The notes: generated by a model from the sequence alone, not told the origin. A DNA stretch of 64,000 nt from Hyaloraphidium curvatum (GCA_025558095.1 JAIVFI010000009.1:744001-808000), one strand, 5' to 3'. Counted from the stretch's first letter, positions 18,265 through 29,002 are shown. Translations and numbers: made by a program.

Positions 18265-20041
18265 ATGACCCCGCCTCCCGTTGTCGTCGTGGGCGGCGGC
18301 CCCGCGGGGCTCGTTGCCGCGCTGTCCCTGCTCGATGCCGGGTACGCCCCCGAGGAGGTTCTGGTCGTCGAACGACGTGCGGAGGTCGCGAGGAGGTGGA
18401 ACGCCGTCCAGCTCGCGGGGCTCTCGCTGGCCAAGCTGGACACGTGGCGCGCGCCGGGCGACGGCGGCGTGTCGGTGCTCGGCGCGATGTTCCGCGACGG
18501 CGTGCTGTCGCTCGAGGAGGACATGGTGTCGCGCATGGAGAAGCGCGAGGGCAAGGCTCGCTCCGAAAGGGGGACGGACATCGACGGCGCCAACCCCTGC
18601 GAGCGGGTCGTCGATCTGAAGGTTGGTGGGCTCATCTGTCAGGGAAGGGAGGGTCTCATGGTCGCGATTCTAGGTCAACTTCGGCGGCGGCAAGGAGTGG
18701 AAAGAGGGGAAGTTCCAGTGGAAGGAAGGCCTCACGTACAAGCAGGTCCAGAAGTCGCTGGGCGAGTGCCCCTACGCCATCTACATCCGCGACATCGAGG
18801 AGCACCTGCTCGAGGTTGTCGTGGCCAAGGGCGTCACCGTGGCCTTTGCCTGCGAGACCAAGCTGGCCTGGGACGAGGCCGCGGCCAAGTACGCCGCCAA
18901 GATCACGCGGCGCGCAGCCAAGCAGCCTCAGGATATCGCGCTCCTCCCGCTCGACACGGAGGTGGACCTGGGCGTGCCGGCGCTGGTCGTGGTGGCCGAG
19001 GGCGGCGGGCGGAACCTGCTCAAGAGCCAGGGCGTCCTCGCGCGCCACGGCGTCGACGTCAAGATCAAGTCCGCGCCCAAGTACTTTGCCGCGGCGCTCA
19101 CACGGCACCCCAAGCCGTCGTCCCTGATCCCGCGGACGTCGGTCCTGGGCGGCACCATCTACTTCAACTCGCCGGACCAGTACCAGAAGGACCTGGCCAT
19201 CGTCTCGGGCAACATCATCGTCCGCGCGCCGCGCTACATCGAGATGGAGAAGGAGGGCAAGGAGCTGCCCCCGGACACGTGGTACCTGCGCGTGCCCAAC
19301 GACGACCTGGCCATGGAGCGCCTGCCGCACAACATCAACGGGCAGGACTTCGGCATCGTCGAGTCCAACCCCACCGACAACCTCGCCACCTGGGTCACGG
19401 GCAACGTGCGCAGGCTGATGGCGGCCTTTTGCGAGCCGGGCGCGCCCGAGGACGTCGAGTTCCTCAAGATCGCGCGGCCCTTCACCCAGGCCGACACGAT
19501 CCTGGACAAGTGCGCCATGGGCAACGTGGCCGTCTTCGGCGACGCCGCGAGGACGGGCCACTTTGTCAGCGGCATGGGCATGAACAGTATCATCTCCATC
19601 GACTGCAAGTGACGCCTTGCTATCGCGCCCCTCAGGTGGCTGACATTGTGCCCGCAAACAGCCCAGGCCATCGTCACCCTCGCCAAGGCCCTCCGCTCCG
19701 GTGCCGACCCCGCCGCCTCCTTCTCCGCCTACTCCAAATCCATCCTCGACACCGCCAAGGCGTGGCACACGGCCACGCACCCCCTGCACAACGAGAAGTG
19801 GCCCGGCTGGGTGCCCGACGCCGACCACGCCGCGCCCAGGGTCGGGGGCGAGCTCGCGGGGCCGGTGCGGACCGAGATCAGGCTGGCCAGCCTGGACGGG
19901 TTCGTCCGGTACGTGCTGGCAAACCTCGCGCTGAACTACCTGGTGCCGTTCGGGTTTCTGAGGCGGTGGGTGAGGAGCGTGGCCGAGTGGGCGTTTTCGT
20001 CCGGGGTCCAGAGGATCGAGTACGTGCCCAAGAAGGCTTAA
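18265..20041 (+). CDS. FAD-dependent monooxygenase-like oxidoreductase
   Basis: Exons 18265..18621, 18674..19586 and 19662..20041 encode 549 residues. The protein opens with the dinucleotide-binding VVVVGGGPAGLVAALSL and an acidic end of strand two (VLVVERR). Near the C-terminal third it has GNVAVFGDAARTGHFVSGMGMN, the GD motif that contacts the FAD ribityl/phosphate in PHBH-fold hydroxylases. The second splice was placed inside GMN|TQAIVTLAKAL because it alone preserves that helix. A hydrophobic stretch near the end (VRYVLANLALNYLVPFGFL) could be a membrane anchor, as in kynurenine 3-monooxygenase or squalene epoxidase. Substrate is unknown. Confidence 0.8.
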
Positions 20042-20168
20042 ACGGACCGTGGTGGTGACCTAGAGTCGGAGACATTGGAGCTGTAGACGCAGACAACAGA
20101 ACTAATCATATTCGTTTTCCGGCATCCGCGAATCCCGTGTTCGCCCGACCTCGGGGCTTCCAAGACCA

Positions 20169-21259
20169 TCAGTCGAGCTTCCTCCCCGCCTCGACCTCCC
20201 TCCTCTCCCGCTCCTCCAGCTCGGCGTTCCTCGCGCGCGCGAGGTCGTTCTTGGCCTCGCGCTCGAAGTGGGCCTCGCCGTACCGCTTGCGGTAGCCGTC
20301 GAGCCACTTGATGTACTCCTTGTTGGTGCCATAGTAGCTGTCCAGAAGGCCGGTCGGGCCGTAGTTCTGCGTAAACGAATAATGATGGTAATCGTGGACT
20401 GTCGAGTTGTGCAGGCCGGGGAGGTGGTAGTCCGAGTGGGAGACGATGGTGCCCAGCTGCAAGATGTTGAGGTTCAAGAAGAAGGTGGAGCTGTGGAGTA
20501 ATAAAAGTCAGCTCGAGTGACCAGCCCAGCAGGGGCTTGAAATGCTCACAGATGGCTCCCGAGCACGAACGGGGCGAACAGAGGCGGGATCAGGTTCGAG
20601 AGCAGGTGCTCGAGCGTAGAAGCGTAGGTCGCCGCGAGCCCAACAGGAGCAGTCCACAAATGATGTTGTTTATGCCAGGCCTTGTAGTACTTGGGCTCGT
20701 GCAGCTTCTTGTGTACGTAGAAGAAGCCGATTTCGGTGCAGGCCAGCCCGAGAAAGTAGGTCCCGACCGTTGCCAGCGGCCCCGGCAGGTCCTCGGGGCG
20801 GGTCGACACACCCCTCCACTTTCCCAAATAGTACATCGCGACCGCTAGCGGCAGGTTGACGCAGATCTGGTTCCGAATGACGACCTTTGCGATCTCGGCG
20901 TACTCCTTCAGGCCGACCTCCTTGGCCGGCTGGATCTTGTACCTCCGCAGCGAGGCGGGCCACTTGAACACGTCCAGGACGAAGAAGGGGAGGGACCACA
21001 GCCAGTAGACCGCGGTGGAGATGCCGAGCTGCCACCAGACGTGGATAGCAAACTCTGAATAGTTTTCGTTCAGGTACTGCCAGAACTGCCGGCCCCAGGG
21101 TGTCAGGTTGTTGACGAGGATGGAGATGCCGAGGCACGTGAACATGATCGTGTTGTCCGTCCAGAAGTTGCGGGCAAGGTAGCGGGTTTCCGGGAGTGAG
21201 AGCTTTTCGGCGGGGGCGGCCGGAGAGGCATCGCGCGGCGGCGCGGCGAGTTTGCCCAT
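20169..21259 (-). CDS. Fatty acid hydroxylase / sterol desaturase superfamily membrane enzyme
   Basis: Exons 21259..20550 and 20490..20169 give 343 residues (ATG at 21403 would add 48). Hydrophobic segments include IMFTCLGISILVNNL, AVYWLWSLPFFVLDVF and TVGTYFLGLACTEIGFFYV. The His clusters of the di-iron site follow in order: HKKLH (about 183), HKQHH (about 196), SDYH and HDYHH (about 254-266, second exon). This is the ERG25/C5-desaturase/fatty-acid-hydroxylase superfamily of ER enzymes using O2. The C-terminus is a charged helix. The exact reaction (C4-methyl oxidation, C5 desaturation or fatty acid 2-hydroxylation) cannot be fixed by motif alone. Confidence 0.88.
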
Positions 21260-21543
21260 CGCGGTAAGGTGTCGGGTGTCTTCCGAGTTCGGAGAGGTTC
21301 GATGGAGGGGATCCGCGGCGTCCTGGCCGGCTTTTGTGGGCTCCGGAGAAAGCGGTTTCTGTGCCGGCGGGCGGAGTCGGGCACCGCCTCGCCGCAACAT
21401 CACGGATGACCCGGACGCACGTTCGAAGAATCACAGCCTTCACGCTTCCGCAGAACACCGCGACAAGTTTATTGACCCGATCCGATCAATCCACTTTGCT
21501 CCCGCGGCCCTCGGCCCCGGGCCTTGGGCTCGGCGTGTGTCGC

Positions 21544-22869
21544 TCAAAGGGCGGGATCTCGGCGAGACCCGCTGGGGCCGCGAGGGGAGCGGAAAAGCCG
21601 CCGGGGGAGCCGCGGGTGCCGCCACGTGAGACGGAGCGGGGTTTGGAGCCGGGGGAGGAGGCGCGGATGGAGGAGGCGCCGGATCGGCCGCGCTGCCGCC
21701 ATCTGGCAAACACGTGAGAAGGTGTGAAAGGCGAGCGAAGAGCATGTCACCCACTTGTCGGCCACCGCCTTTTCCCGGAACGTGACGATGGTCATCCACG
21801 CGTTGCCGGTGCCCAGCACGAGGAACAGCGCGCCCACGCCCAACGCCTGCCACGGGCCAGTGCTCCCGCCGTCCCACGACTCCTCCCACCACAGCTTGGT
21901 CGCCCACCACGAGCACACGCCCTGCCAGAGCCACCCAATCGCCAAAAAGGGAACGAGCCACTCGACCTCGCGCCCGCCGATGGCCGCCGCCCCTTCACCC
22001 CCAGCGATGGTCTCCATCGCGTTGGTCCGCCCCAGCGAGCGCAGCGCGTACAGCCGCGCGGTCTGGTACCGGTACTGCAGGTACTGCACCAGCCCCAGGT
22101 ACATGGCGTAAGAGTAGAACACGGGCCTGAACCTCGCGTACGAGTCCGACGACGCGGGCCAGATGAGCAGTAGTCCGGTCATCACGGCCGTGAGGACGTG
22201 GTGCGCGAGCCACCATGTTCGGATGCGGGAGCCGTTGGCGCTCAGCACTAGCTCGCGCAGGGTGACGGTCGAGTAGTAGTACAACAGCGCGAACTGGAAC
22301 AGCGTGTCCGCCAGGCGCACCCCCGGGAGGAACAGGTTGGCGAGGGCAAAGACGGAAGAGAAGACGGTCATGCGGAGCTTGAAACTCTCGTAGCTCGTCT
22401 TGTAGGCCAGGCGGGCGGTATGGGTGCGGATGTGCGAGGGCGTCGGCGTGCCGAGCGACCAGCGCAGCAGCAGGCCGGGTGGCTGGGGCAGCGTCGTGCG
22501 CAGCAGCGACAGCCGGTGCCGCATCGTCGTCCCCAGTGCGATCAGCCGCGCCTGCTCGTCCTCGGCGGGGGCGGCCGCCGTGTCGTCCCGCGCGTCCCCG
22601 TCGTGGCCCTCCCGGCCGGTTCCACTTCCGATTTCCCCGCTTTTTCTCCCGCGTCCTCTCCCAGAGACTTCCGATAGCGCCTTTTTGAGATCCCTGTCGA
22701 TCCGCGCAAACTCCTTGGAGCAGCCCGCCTCGAGCGCCGCCAGCGCGACCTCCATCTCGCGCACCTTCTCCGCCTCGAGCTCCAGCGCCTTCAGGTCGCG
22801 CAGCAGCGCGTCGAGCCCGACTGGCGCCGTGCCGTCCGGCGGCGGCGCGGCGGCAGCGGACTCGGCCAT
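21544..22869 (-). CDS. TMEM120: TMEM120 (TACAN) family membrane protein
   Basis: From ATG 22869 an N-terminal coiled-coil region (ALLRDLKALELEAEKVREME) leads to the family core: YKTSYESFKLRMTVF, LYYYSTVTLRELVLSANGSRI, TWWLAHHVLTAVMTG, LVQYLQYRYQTARLYALRSLG. Six hydrophobic segments follow, as expected. TMEM120A/B are nuclear-envelope/ER proteins that bind coenzyme A and influence fat metabolism; a mechanosensitive channel role was proposed for TACAN. The last coding part is uncertain: after AVADK there is a good GTGGGT donor and a TTTGCCAG acceptor about 50 bases on, and the frame beyond is Pro/Arg-rich. A short insertion (GRGRGRKSGEIGSGTG) interrupts the coiled coil. Confidence 0.9.
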   Translation of the reverse strand: MAESAAAAPPPDGTAPVGLDALLRDLKALELEAEKVREMEVALAALEAGCSKEFARIDRDLKKALSEVSGRGRGRKSGEIGSGTGREGHDGDARDDTAAAPAEDEQARLIALGTTMRHRLSLLRTTLPQPPGLLLRWSLGTPTPSHIRTHTARLAYKTSYESFKLRMTVFSSVFALANLFLPGVRLADTLFQFALLYYYSTVTLRELVLSANGSRIRTWWLAHHVLTAVMTGLLLIWPASSDSYARFRPVFYSYAMYLGLVQYLQYRYQTARLYALRSLGRTNAMETIAGGEGAAAIGGREVEWLVPFLAIGWLWQGVCSWWATKLWWEESWDGGSTGPWQALGVGALFLVLGTGNAWMTIVTFREKAVADKWVTCSSLAFHTFSRVCQMAAARPIRRLLHPRLLPRLQTPLRLTWRHPRLPRRLFRSPRGPSGSRRDPAL

Positions 22870-23090
22870 CGCTTTGGGGAAGGGGCAGCTTTTGTTGTCG
22901 TGGCGGGCAGAGCCCCCGTCGGCCGCCTTCCGCCTCCGCATCCCTGGCGGCATCAATCCCATTGCAGAGACCACGCGATGCTTATCTGCTCTATGTACAG
23001 CCAAACGTGTTGTCGCTGGAGCCGGAACGAGGCCTTCCCCATCAATCATCGCCCCCCCAGACTCCAATCCGATCACGCGGAGGGGACGTC

Positions 23091-23761
23091 TCAATCGAAC
23101 CCCTGCGTCTTCTGCTCCGCCGCCGCTGCAACCTCCTTCACCGCCTCCTTAACCTCCTCCTTAACCTCCTTGGCCGTCGCCTTCACCTCCTCCTTCGCCT
23201 CCCCCGCCGCCTTCTCGACCTTGTCGAGCGTCTCGCCCGCCGCCTTCTCCAGCGCCTCGGCGACTTTCTGCGGGTCCGCGGGCGCCTCAGCCGACGCCTC
23301 CGCGGGCTTGCCAGCGGCCTCCTTGTGGCCCTCGGACTGGCCGGTGAGCTTGGCGTTGGCGGCGTCGAGGTCGCTGCGGACCTGGCATGCCGAACGATCG
23401 TCCAGATGCGACAACCCGTCAGCAACCTACCCCCCTTCGCAGTTTCCAACAATCCCACCTTCCCAGCATCCGCTGCCGGCTCGTCAACGAGGTCCTCGTG
23501 CGCCACCCCGTCGATGGTCCCGTCCAGCGCGTCCATCGCGACGGCGCTCGGCCGTCCCTTGAACAAACCGCCCAGCGCGCCGCCCAGCGCGCCGAACCGG
23601 GCCGCCAGTTCGCCCAGGGTGAGCGAGACTTTTTCCTTGGCGCCGGGGGACTGCCCCTCGAGCTCCGCACGTGCGATGTCCAAATCGCGGCGGACTTTGG
23701 GGTCGATTCCGCCGGACGGGGCGGAGGAGGTGGCGGGGGCGGGGGCGGCCTTTTCCGACAT
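23091..23761 (-). CDS. Small amphipathic LEA-like helical protein
   Basis: Exons 23761..23459 and 23381..23091 encode 197 residues. The N-terminal half holds a weakly hydrophobic Gly/Ala segment (ARFGALGGALGGLFKG). The second exon is built of Ala/Lys/Glu-rich 11-residue-like repeats (KVEKAAGEAKEEVKATAKEV) as in group 3 LEA or apolipoprotein-like helices. The motif RRDLDIARAELEGQS in exon one recurs as RSDLDAANAKLTGQS in exon two, so the gene shows an internal duplication. LEA-like proteins protect membranes or proteins under drying or cold; that role is a guess from composition. Confidence 0.65.
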
Positions 23762-24111
23762 TTCGGAGGGGGATGCGGGGCTACAGTCCACGAAGTTGGG
23801 GGGGGGGGCGGAGGACGGAGATGGTGAGGCAGGGATTCCTTGGACCCTGAGCTGCGGCTTCATCCTCGATCTTCTTGGCCTTGATATTCGATGCCGTCGG
23901 CCGGCCCGTAAATACTGCATTTCCTGATAAACTACGCAGTCCTGGCCGGCGCGTCGTCCAGGAACTTGACGATCGCCGCCTCCGCCCTCTCCTCCTCGGC
24001 TTCTGCCCGTCTCGCGAGGACATTACTCTTGATCGAAGCGATGGAAGTGGCATGCCGAAGCTCCGAATGACTATTGCCGCTCTACAAGCGCCCTGCACGT
24101 CCCGTCGGCGC
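23762..24111. other. Intergenic, no gene seen
   Basis: It lies between the LEA-like gene start and the 3' end of the kinase gene, both on the minus strand. A run of nine or more G is present near 23801. No coding signal is convincing. Confidence 0.35.
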
Positions 24112-25423
24112 CTACAGCTTCCCCCCCGCCCCCACCTTCCCCTCCAGCCCCGCCAGCTCCAGCGCCACCGCGTTCATCTCCTTGAACCTGCGCAGCCGCA
24201 CGTCGTTGCCCTTGAGCGACTCGGGCGACGCCTGCACGGGGTCCAGCCCGCGCGCGTAGACGCCCTGCGACTGCACCATGACCTTGACGGCGTTCCAGAC
24301 GAGGCAGAAGTCGAAGCCCGGGATGGGGTAGGCGCGGCCGGCTTCCTGCGGTCGGGGGAGGATGGTCAGCGGGAGAGCAGGGAGATCGTAAAGGGATGGG
24401 CTCGCCTTGCAGTATTCACGGATCATCTCGTCGCAGGTCGGGAACCCCGGCGGGCCCGAGTCGCCCCAGTAGTTCCCGATGAGCGTCGCCAGGTCCGACA
24501 GCGGGTGGGCCAGGGTGCAGTTCTCCCAGTCGATCTGCGCCGCTGGATGAGCTTCGTCGACCCGGAAGCGGGCACGGAAGGCGGCCACCCACGATCCCGA
24601 TGACCCGCGGCTCCGTCGGGTGGAAGATCACGTTGTGCAGCCCGAAATCCCCGTGCATGATGGCCACCTCGTCCGGCACGATGTTCTTCTGCATCCACTT
24701 CACCAGCTCCGCGTACCCGCGGATGTTCCACTCCCCAAAGTCGGGCGCGAGCTTCCTCAGCGCGGCCACGTAGGCGTCGCCGGATCGCATCCAGGTGGCC
24801 ATCTGCCGCGGGTACCCGTCGCCCATCCGCGTGTAGCCGGGCACGCCGAACAGGCCGATCTTGACGGGGTCGACCTTGTGGAGCTTGGCCATGGCGCGGA
24901 TGAAGTCGAGGATGGCGGCGCGGCGGTCCGCGGGGGTCATGTGGAGCAGGTACGGGTTGTCCTGGAAGACGTTGCCCCGGAGAAAGTCCATGACGAAGAA
25001 CGAGGCGCCGATGACGGATTTGTCCTCGCAGCTGTCGCGTAGGTAAACAGTCAGTCGTCGGGTTCGGTGCGAGTCGGCGTAAACCCACAGCGCGTAAACC
25101 TTGGGGATAGGCAACTCCGGATGGTACTTTCCCAGCGCGTAGAGCACGCGGTACTCGCGCTCGACTTGGTGCGCCGTGGCGATGAGCAGCTCCCCAGGCG
25201 GCTTCCTCTTTGTGACGTACTGCCGGCCCGTCCCGGCATCGGTGATGAGGTACTTTGGGTTCGAGAGCCCCTTGGAGAACTGCTTGGCCGTGATCGGCCC
25301 GACGAAGCCCGGGATAAGGGGGCGGAGGTACCGCTCGAGGGCCGGAACGTCGAGCGGCACCGCGAGCTCGTCGATGACCTTCTGGCCCTCGCCGCCAGCG
25401 TCCGCGGAGGCCGAGGCGGACAT
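24112..25423 (-). CDS. APH/ACAD10-type phosphotransferase (protein-kinase fold)
   Basis: Exons 25423..24589 and 24542..24112 give 421 residues. Features in order: QFSKGLSNPKYLI (glycine-rich loop region), YVTKRKPPGELL (ATP-binding Lys), EREYRVLYAL, VMDFLRGNVF (hinge), the catalytic loop IMHGDFGLHNVIFHP, and IDWENCTLAHPLSDLATLIG, which supplies the metal-binding Asp. The last motif is completed by the splice. This matches the aminoglycoside-phosphotransferase-like family that in ACAD10/11 phosphorylates 4-hydroxyacyl-CoA. No dehydrogenase domain is attached here. It is head to head with the alpha/beta hydrolase at 25570, 146 bp between starts. Confidence 0.87.
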
Positions 25424-25569
25424 TGCGCGGGGAGCTGCCGCTTTCGAGTCCTTCTCAGTGTTTGAACCTGCAGCTTCGGGGGAGACAGAATGCCGGTCGG
25501 CACGCCGGCGCGCGCGATGTGGCGATCGACGCGTTTCTCCCGCTCGCCATCACCGCCGTCGTGCCCGCC

Positions 25570-26484
25570 ATGCCGTCCGCCGAGCCCGCCTTCCGCGTCG
25601 AGCGCGACATCGAGTACGGCCGCGGCGCCGTCGGCGTCGGCACGGAGTCGCCGCGCACCCGCGCGCTGGTCCTCGACGCGTTCATCCCGGCCTCGCCCGC
25701 ACCGCCCGGCGGCCGCCGCGCGTTCGTCCTCGCCCACGGCGGCGCGATGCACCGCGGCGCAAAGGACAAGGACGAGTTCGAGGCCGACGGCGTGCGCAAC
25801 ACGCCCGTCCATGAGTACGCCGAACGCTTCGCGGCGAGGGGCTACGCGTGCTTTTCCATCGGCTACAGGCTCACGCAGGAGCTGCCCGGCCCGCAGCCGG
25901 AGCCCATCAAGCGCAGCCGGGAAGCCGTGACCCGCGGCAGGATCGATTTCGTCAGGGGTCTGCTGGGGCTGCCGCCCGCCACGGACACTGAGCTCATCGA
26001 GGGCGTCGAGGCGTGCTACGCCGACGTGGCCGCCGCGTTCCAGTTCATCCACAAGAATGCGGACAAGTGGGGCATCGACCCCAAGAAGATGGCGATCGGG
26101 GGCTTCAGCGCCGGCGGCTACGCCAGTGCGTACTCGACCTACGCCCTGGGCGTCCCCTCGGCCGCGGTTGTCTGCATCTCCGCCGGGATGGAGCCCGAAG
26201 ACGCCGAGTACTACGTCAACGGGTTGAAAAAGACCCCCGTGCTGCTCTTCCACGGCGACAACGACCTGCCGCAGATCCAGCCGCACGCCACGGCCGTCTC
26301 GTCGGCCGCGGAAAAGACGGGCGTGCCCGTGAGGCACTACTCGGTCACGGACGGGGGCCACTTTTACCCGGCCGAGTCGCCGATTGTGTTGCGGACGGCG
26401 ACGTTCCCGGGCGGCGAGGGCGCGGCGACGGTCGAGGCGGCGATCGTCAAGTTCCTGGACGACGCGCTCGGCAAGGCGCAGTGA
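25570..26484 (+). CDS. Alpha/beta hydrolase (carboxylesterase/lipase-like)
   Basis: A single-exon 304-residue protein starting MPSAEPAFRVERD. It has FVLAHGGAMHRG (oxyanion-hole HGG), FSIGYRLTQE, the nucleophile elbow GGFSAGGYAS, LLFHGDNDLPQI (catalytic Asp region) and a C-terminal GGHFYPAE with the catalytic His. The HGG and GFSAGG pair is typical of the hormone-sensitive-lipase/esterase branch of the fold. No signal peptide is evident, so it is probably intracellular. An upstream extension in the same frame lacks an ATG. Confidence 0.85.
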   Translation: MPSAEPAFRVERDIEYGRGAVGVGTESPRTRALVLDAFIPASPAPPGGRRAFVLAHGGAMHRGAKDKDEFEADGVRNTPVHEYAERFAARGYACFSIGYRLTQELPGPQPEPIKRSREAVTRGRIDFVRGLLGLPPATDTELIEGVEACYADVAAAFQFIHKNADKWGIDPKKMAIGGFSAGGYASAYSTYALGVPSAAVVCISAGMEPEDAEYYVNGLKKTPVLLFHGDNDLPQIQPHATAVSSAAEKTGVPVRHYSVTDGGHFYPAESPIVLRTATFPGGEGAATVEAAIVKFLDDALGKAQ

Positions 26485-26516
26485 CTGTATTTGGTGCAAG
26501 GTATCGGATCCATGGT

Positions 26517-27102
26517 TCAGACCGGCTTGCCCCCCTTCTCCCGCGACCACCACCACGCCGCCCCGAACGCCCCCGCGAGCGCCGCGCCCCACGCCATCCC
26601 GTACTGCGACTTGGTGTTGCCCGTCTGCTTGTCGTACTCGGCGCCCGAGACGCCGGGGGCGGGGCCGGCGGCGGAGCTCTCTGCCGCGCGGGCGATCAGC
26701 CGCGATCGTTGGCCAAATGGGGGGCGAGAAGGCACACCGAGGTCGCCGGGGGAGTAGGCCATCTGCGGCTTGCCGGCCTTGCGCGAATCCGAGGGGCTGC
26801 GAGGCCGACGGGGATCTGCGTCCGTCCGAGAGCAGAGGCCTGCAGCTGGAAACCGACTCCCTCGTCCGTTCCGTTGTCTGCGCCCCGAGCTGGTCCGCGA
26901 TCTCGTCGCGCTTGTCACGCTGCGGCCATTTGAGGTCCTCGGTATCTTCCATCGCGCGCTTGCGGGCCTGTTCGTCGGCCGAGGGCTGGGGGGCGGCAGC
27001 GAACGCTCGGCGGGCGGGAGGTGGGAGCGGACGGCCCGGGCCCGGGAGCGGAACCGCTGGGATGCGGGAAAGCAAGGAAGATGCTGCTCTTTTGCCCTGC
27101 AT
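26517..27102 (-). CDS. Small Ala-rich protein, possibly mitochondrial
   Basis: The first exon from ATG 27102 reads MQGKRAASSLLSRIPAVPL and ARRAFAAAPQPSADEQ, an Arg/Ser/Ala-rich presequence with a plausible RRAF cleavage site, then KWPQRDKRDEIADQLG. The last exon ends GNTKSQYGMAWGAALAGAFGAAWWWSREKGGKPV at 26517, a single transmembrane segment close to the C-terminus. At least one intron lies between about 26700 and 26900. The CCGCAG acceptor near 26768 and the CGGCAG acceptor near 26695 both fit, so the model is open. An inner-membrane respiratory accessory subunit would look like this, but I cannot name a family. Confidence 0.5.
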
Positions 27103-27199
27103 GGCACGAGGTCGACGTTCGGCGGAGGGCGCGATGAATGCCACGTCACCCCGCGACGCGCACGTCCGAACAAACACCGATCAACGAAATCACGAATGT

Positions 27200-27590
27200 A
27201 CTTCCCGCTCTATGGACTACGACCTGGTAAATGTGCCCTCGCCAACGGGCTCGAAATGAGGATTCAATCCCCTCTCCAGGTTCTCCACCACAGCCTTGAC
27301 CGCCCTCCCCCCGCGCAGCTCGAACGCCACCCTCGCCGGCATCCCGTTCCCGTTCTCCCCCACCGTCGTGTAAACGAACGTCGGCCCGTCCCACCCGCGC
27401 AGGGGGAACGCCATCCTTTTCGCCGGCGGGCCGAGCTTCATCACCAGTCAGCCCCGCGCCGGAGCGGGCGATCTCGGCGGTGCCGTACAGCGAGTTGTTG
27501 CCGTAGGTCCCCAGGAAGGCCGTCAGATTGCCCTTCCACGGGTTGGGTGGCGGCCGGTGAGTTTCTGGCCGAACAGGGGCGTAGCCGCAT
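27200..27590 (-). pseudogene. Decayed partial copy of the beta-lactamase-family gene at 29.0-30.6 kb
   Basis: Across 27217-27440 it encodes KLGPPAKRMAFPLRGWDG and PVGEGTFTRS, nearly identical to the C-terminus of the intact gene. Homology continues leftward in coding terms to about 27590, but a 4 bp insertion near 27446 (CCAGTCAGCC against CCAGCC in the parent) breaks the frame. The rest of the parent, more than 400 codons, is absent. Similarity begins right at the stop codon region (TACGACCT(G/A)GTAAATGTGCC), so the duplication included little or no 3' flank. Confidence 0.85.
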
Positions 27591-27777
27591 GAATCGGGGA
27601 TGCAATCTTCGCTTTACATTCCACGGTTCATCTGATCGCGACTGGCGCTCTTGGGGCACACGATCTCACACATTGCAGGCCCCGCGCCATCATCCTCGGC
27701 TTGCCTCGGCTATCGCACAGGTTGTAGTCCCTGATGCGACAAGGCGCCCGTGAGGCGCCGCGCCCAAAGTTCCAACC

Positions 27778-28293
27778 TCAGCAGCTGTTGTCCTTCCACG
27801 GGCAGGTCGCATTCTTGGTCCAGACCTGGTCCGTGCTCGACGGAAACGTCCCGTCGAGCGAGAGGATGCTGGCGAACACGAGGCACGAGGACGGGGCCTG
27901 AAAAATGATGGAAGTGCAAGTCGACAGCGTGTCGCAGTAGGTCTGGCAGTCGGCCACGCTGGCTCTTGTGACGGAGCCAAGGTACTGCCCCGATATGCAC
28001 GTCTTGTAACCGCAGGCCTGCCAGGGCGACGCGTAGCGTCGGTAGAGGGAGTGGTACGCTTCGGGGGCGTTCTCGACGCACGCCACGGATCCCTCCGGCG
28101 CGCCCGGGTATCCGAATTCACAGTACGCGTCTGGCGGGCACTCCGCGCACTCGAGGGCAAAGGACACCGCGGATCCGGGGGCGGGGGCGGCGACACTGTG
28201 GGGAATCAGTTTCGGCACCCATGTGGGTGGGCGGCGCGCGCACCTGGCCGTGGCGACCGAAGCGAGCAGGAAAGCGGTCAGCAGGGCGCGCAT
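27778..28293 (-). CDS. Secreted Cys-rich protein, PAN/apple-like
   Basis: A single-exon 171-residue protein. A clear signal peptide (MRALLTAFLLASVATARC) is followed by a Cys-rich mature part: CAECPPDAYCEFGYPG, CGYKTCISGQYLG, then VADCQTYCDTLSTCTSIIF and CLVFAS, ending CPWKDNSC. The C-terminal half has the spacing of a PAN/apple domain (DCQxxC...C..I.F....C.LF), a module for protein or carbohydrate binding in secreted proteins. Even pairing of most cysteines suggests disulfides. Role unknown; an extracellular binding or wall protein is likely. Confidence 0.72.
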   Translation of the reverse strand: MRALLTAFLLASVATARCARRPPTWVPKLIPHSVAAPAPGSAVSFALECAECPPDAYCEFGYPGAPEGSVACVENAPEAYHSLYRRYASPWQACGYKTCISGQYLGSVTRASVADCQTYCDTLSTCTSIIFQAPSSCLVFASILSLDGTFPSSTDQVWTKNATCPWKDNSC

Positions 28294-29002
28294 GCTCGGC
28301 GGCGGTGGGCCTGCTCGGCGCTAACTGGGTGCTTTTTGATGGGCGTCCCAAGTGGGATTCCCCGTTTTCCCGGAGTGCGTCCCATTCGCCACCACCCACC
28401 AGGCGCTACGTCCCCTGGTCGATGACCAAACGGCCTTGTGAGCCTGACATCAAAAACTGGACGGCCCCACGAACCGGAGCGTTTCCCAGTCCGCTTCGCC
28501 ATTCCGCTGAGGAAACTGGCCATGATACGGTCTACGCCGCGTATCCTCAGGATCATCGTCGCGCAAACTGGTTTTGGCGCGCCGGCCGCAGGAGGAAACC
28601 CGAATTGCAAGGCGCTCGGCTGCCGGGTCTTCTATTGCTTCTTGGGCTCCTGATTGCCTCCGAGTCCTCATTGATGGCGCCCATCAAGCGTCAGGTCCGC
28701 TGTGAGGACGGCCTCGTGCGGGACCCGCCCAGACGATACCCGAGCCGAATGTACTTCACGGCGCGTCCTTTACTACTGCGGCTGATGATGCAATGTACCC
28801 ATGGATTGCAGTAATGCAGGTCACAGCTTCCGCAGCGTCGTCGGCGCCCCCTCATCCACCCCGACCGCCGCCGTCGCCCACGCATCCACCGGCGTTATTG
28901 TCGTCCCCGTGATCCCCCTCGAGCTCTCTGCCCCCGAGCGGGCAATCAGCCGCGATTGGGAGGGAGTTAGAGGGGAACTAAACTATCTGCGGCTCTCTTG
29001 AA
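28294..29002. other. Intergenic, no convincing gene
   Basis: Several short ORFs of 60-200 residues occur on both strands without recognisable features. The segment 28918-28960 (GAGCTCTCTGCC, GGGC(A/G)ATCAGCCGCGAT) resembles 26676-26705 in the small Ala-rich gene, another trace of local duplication around the beta-lactamase-like copy. Confidence 0.4.

Noticed and set aside
6792-26484. A secondary-metabolite gene cluster built around the monooxygenases
   Set aside because: Many oxidative enzymes are present, but no polyketide synthase, peptide synthetase, terpene synthase or prenyltransferase backbone enzyme. Housekeeping genes are interspersed.
25051-27177. 708-residue minus-strand open frame across the kinase and hydrolase region
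   Set aside because: It is antisense or out of frame to two genes with textbook motifs. Only its extreme 5' part is used, as the first exon of the small Ala-rich protein.
27217-27444. A separate 75-residue gene
   Set aside because: It is the C-terminal piece of a truncated copy of the beta-lactamase-family gene, with a 4 bp frameshift just upstream.
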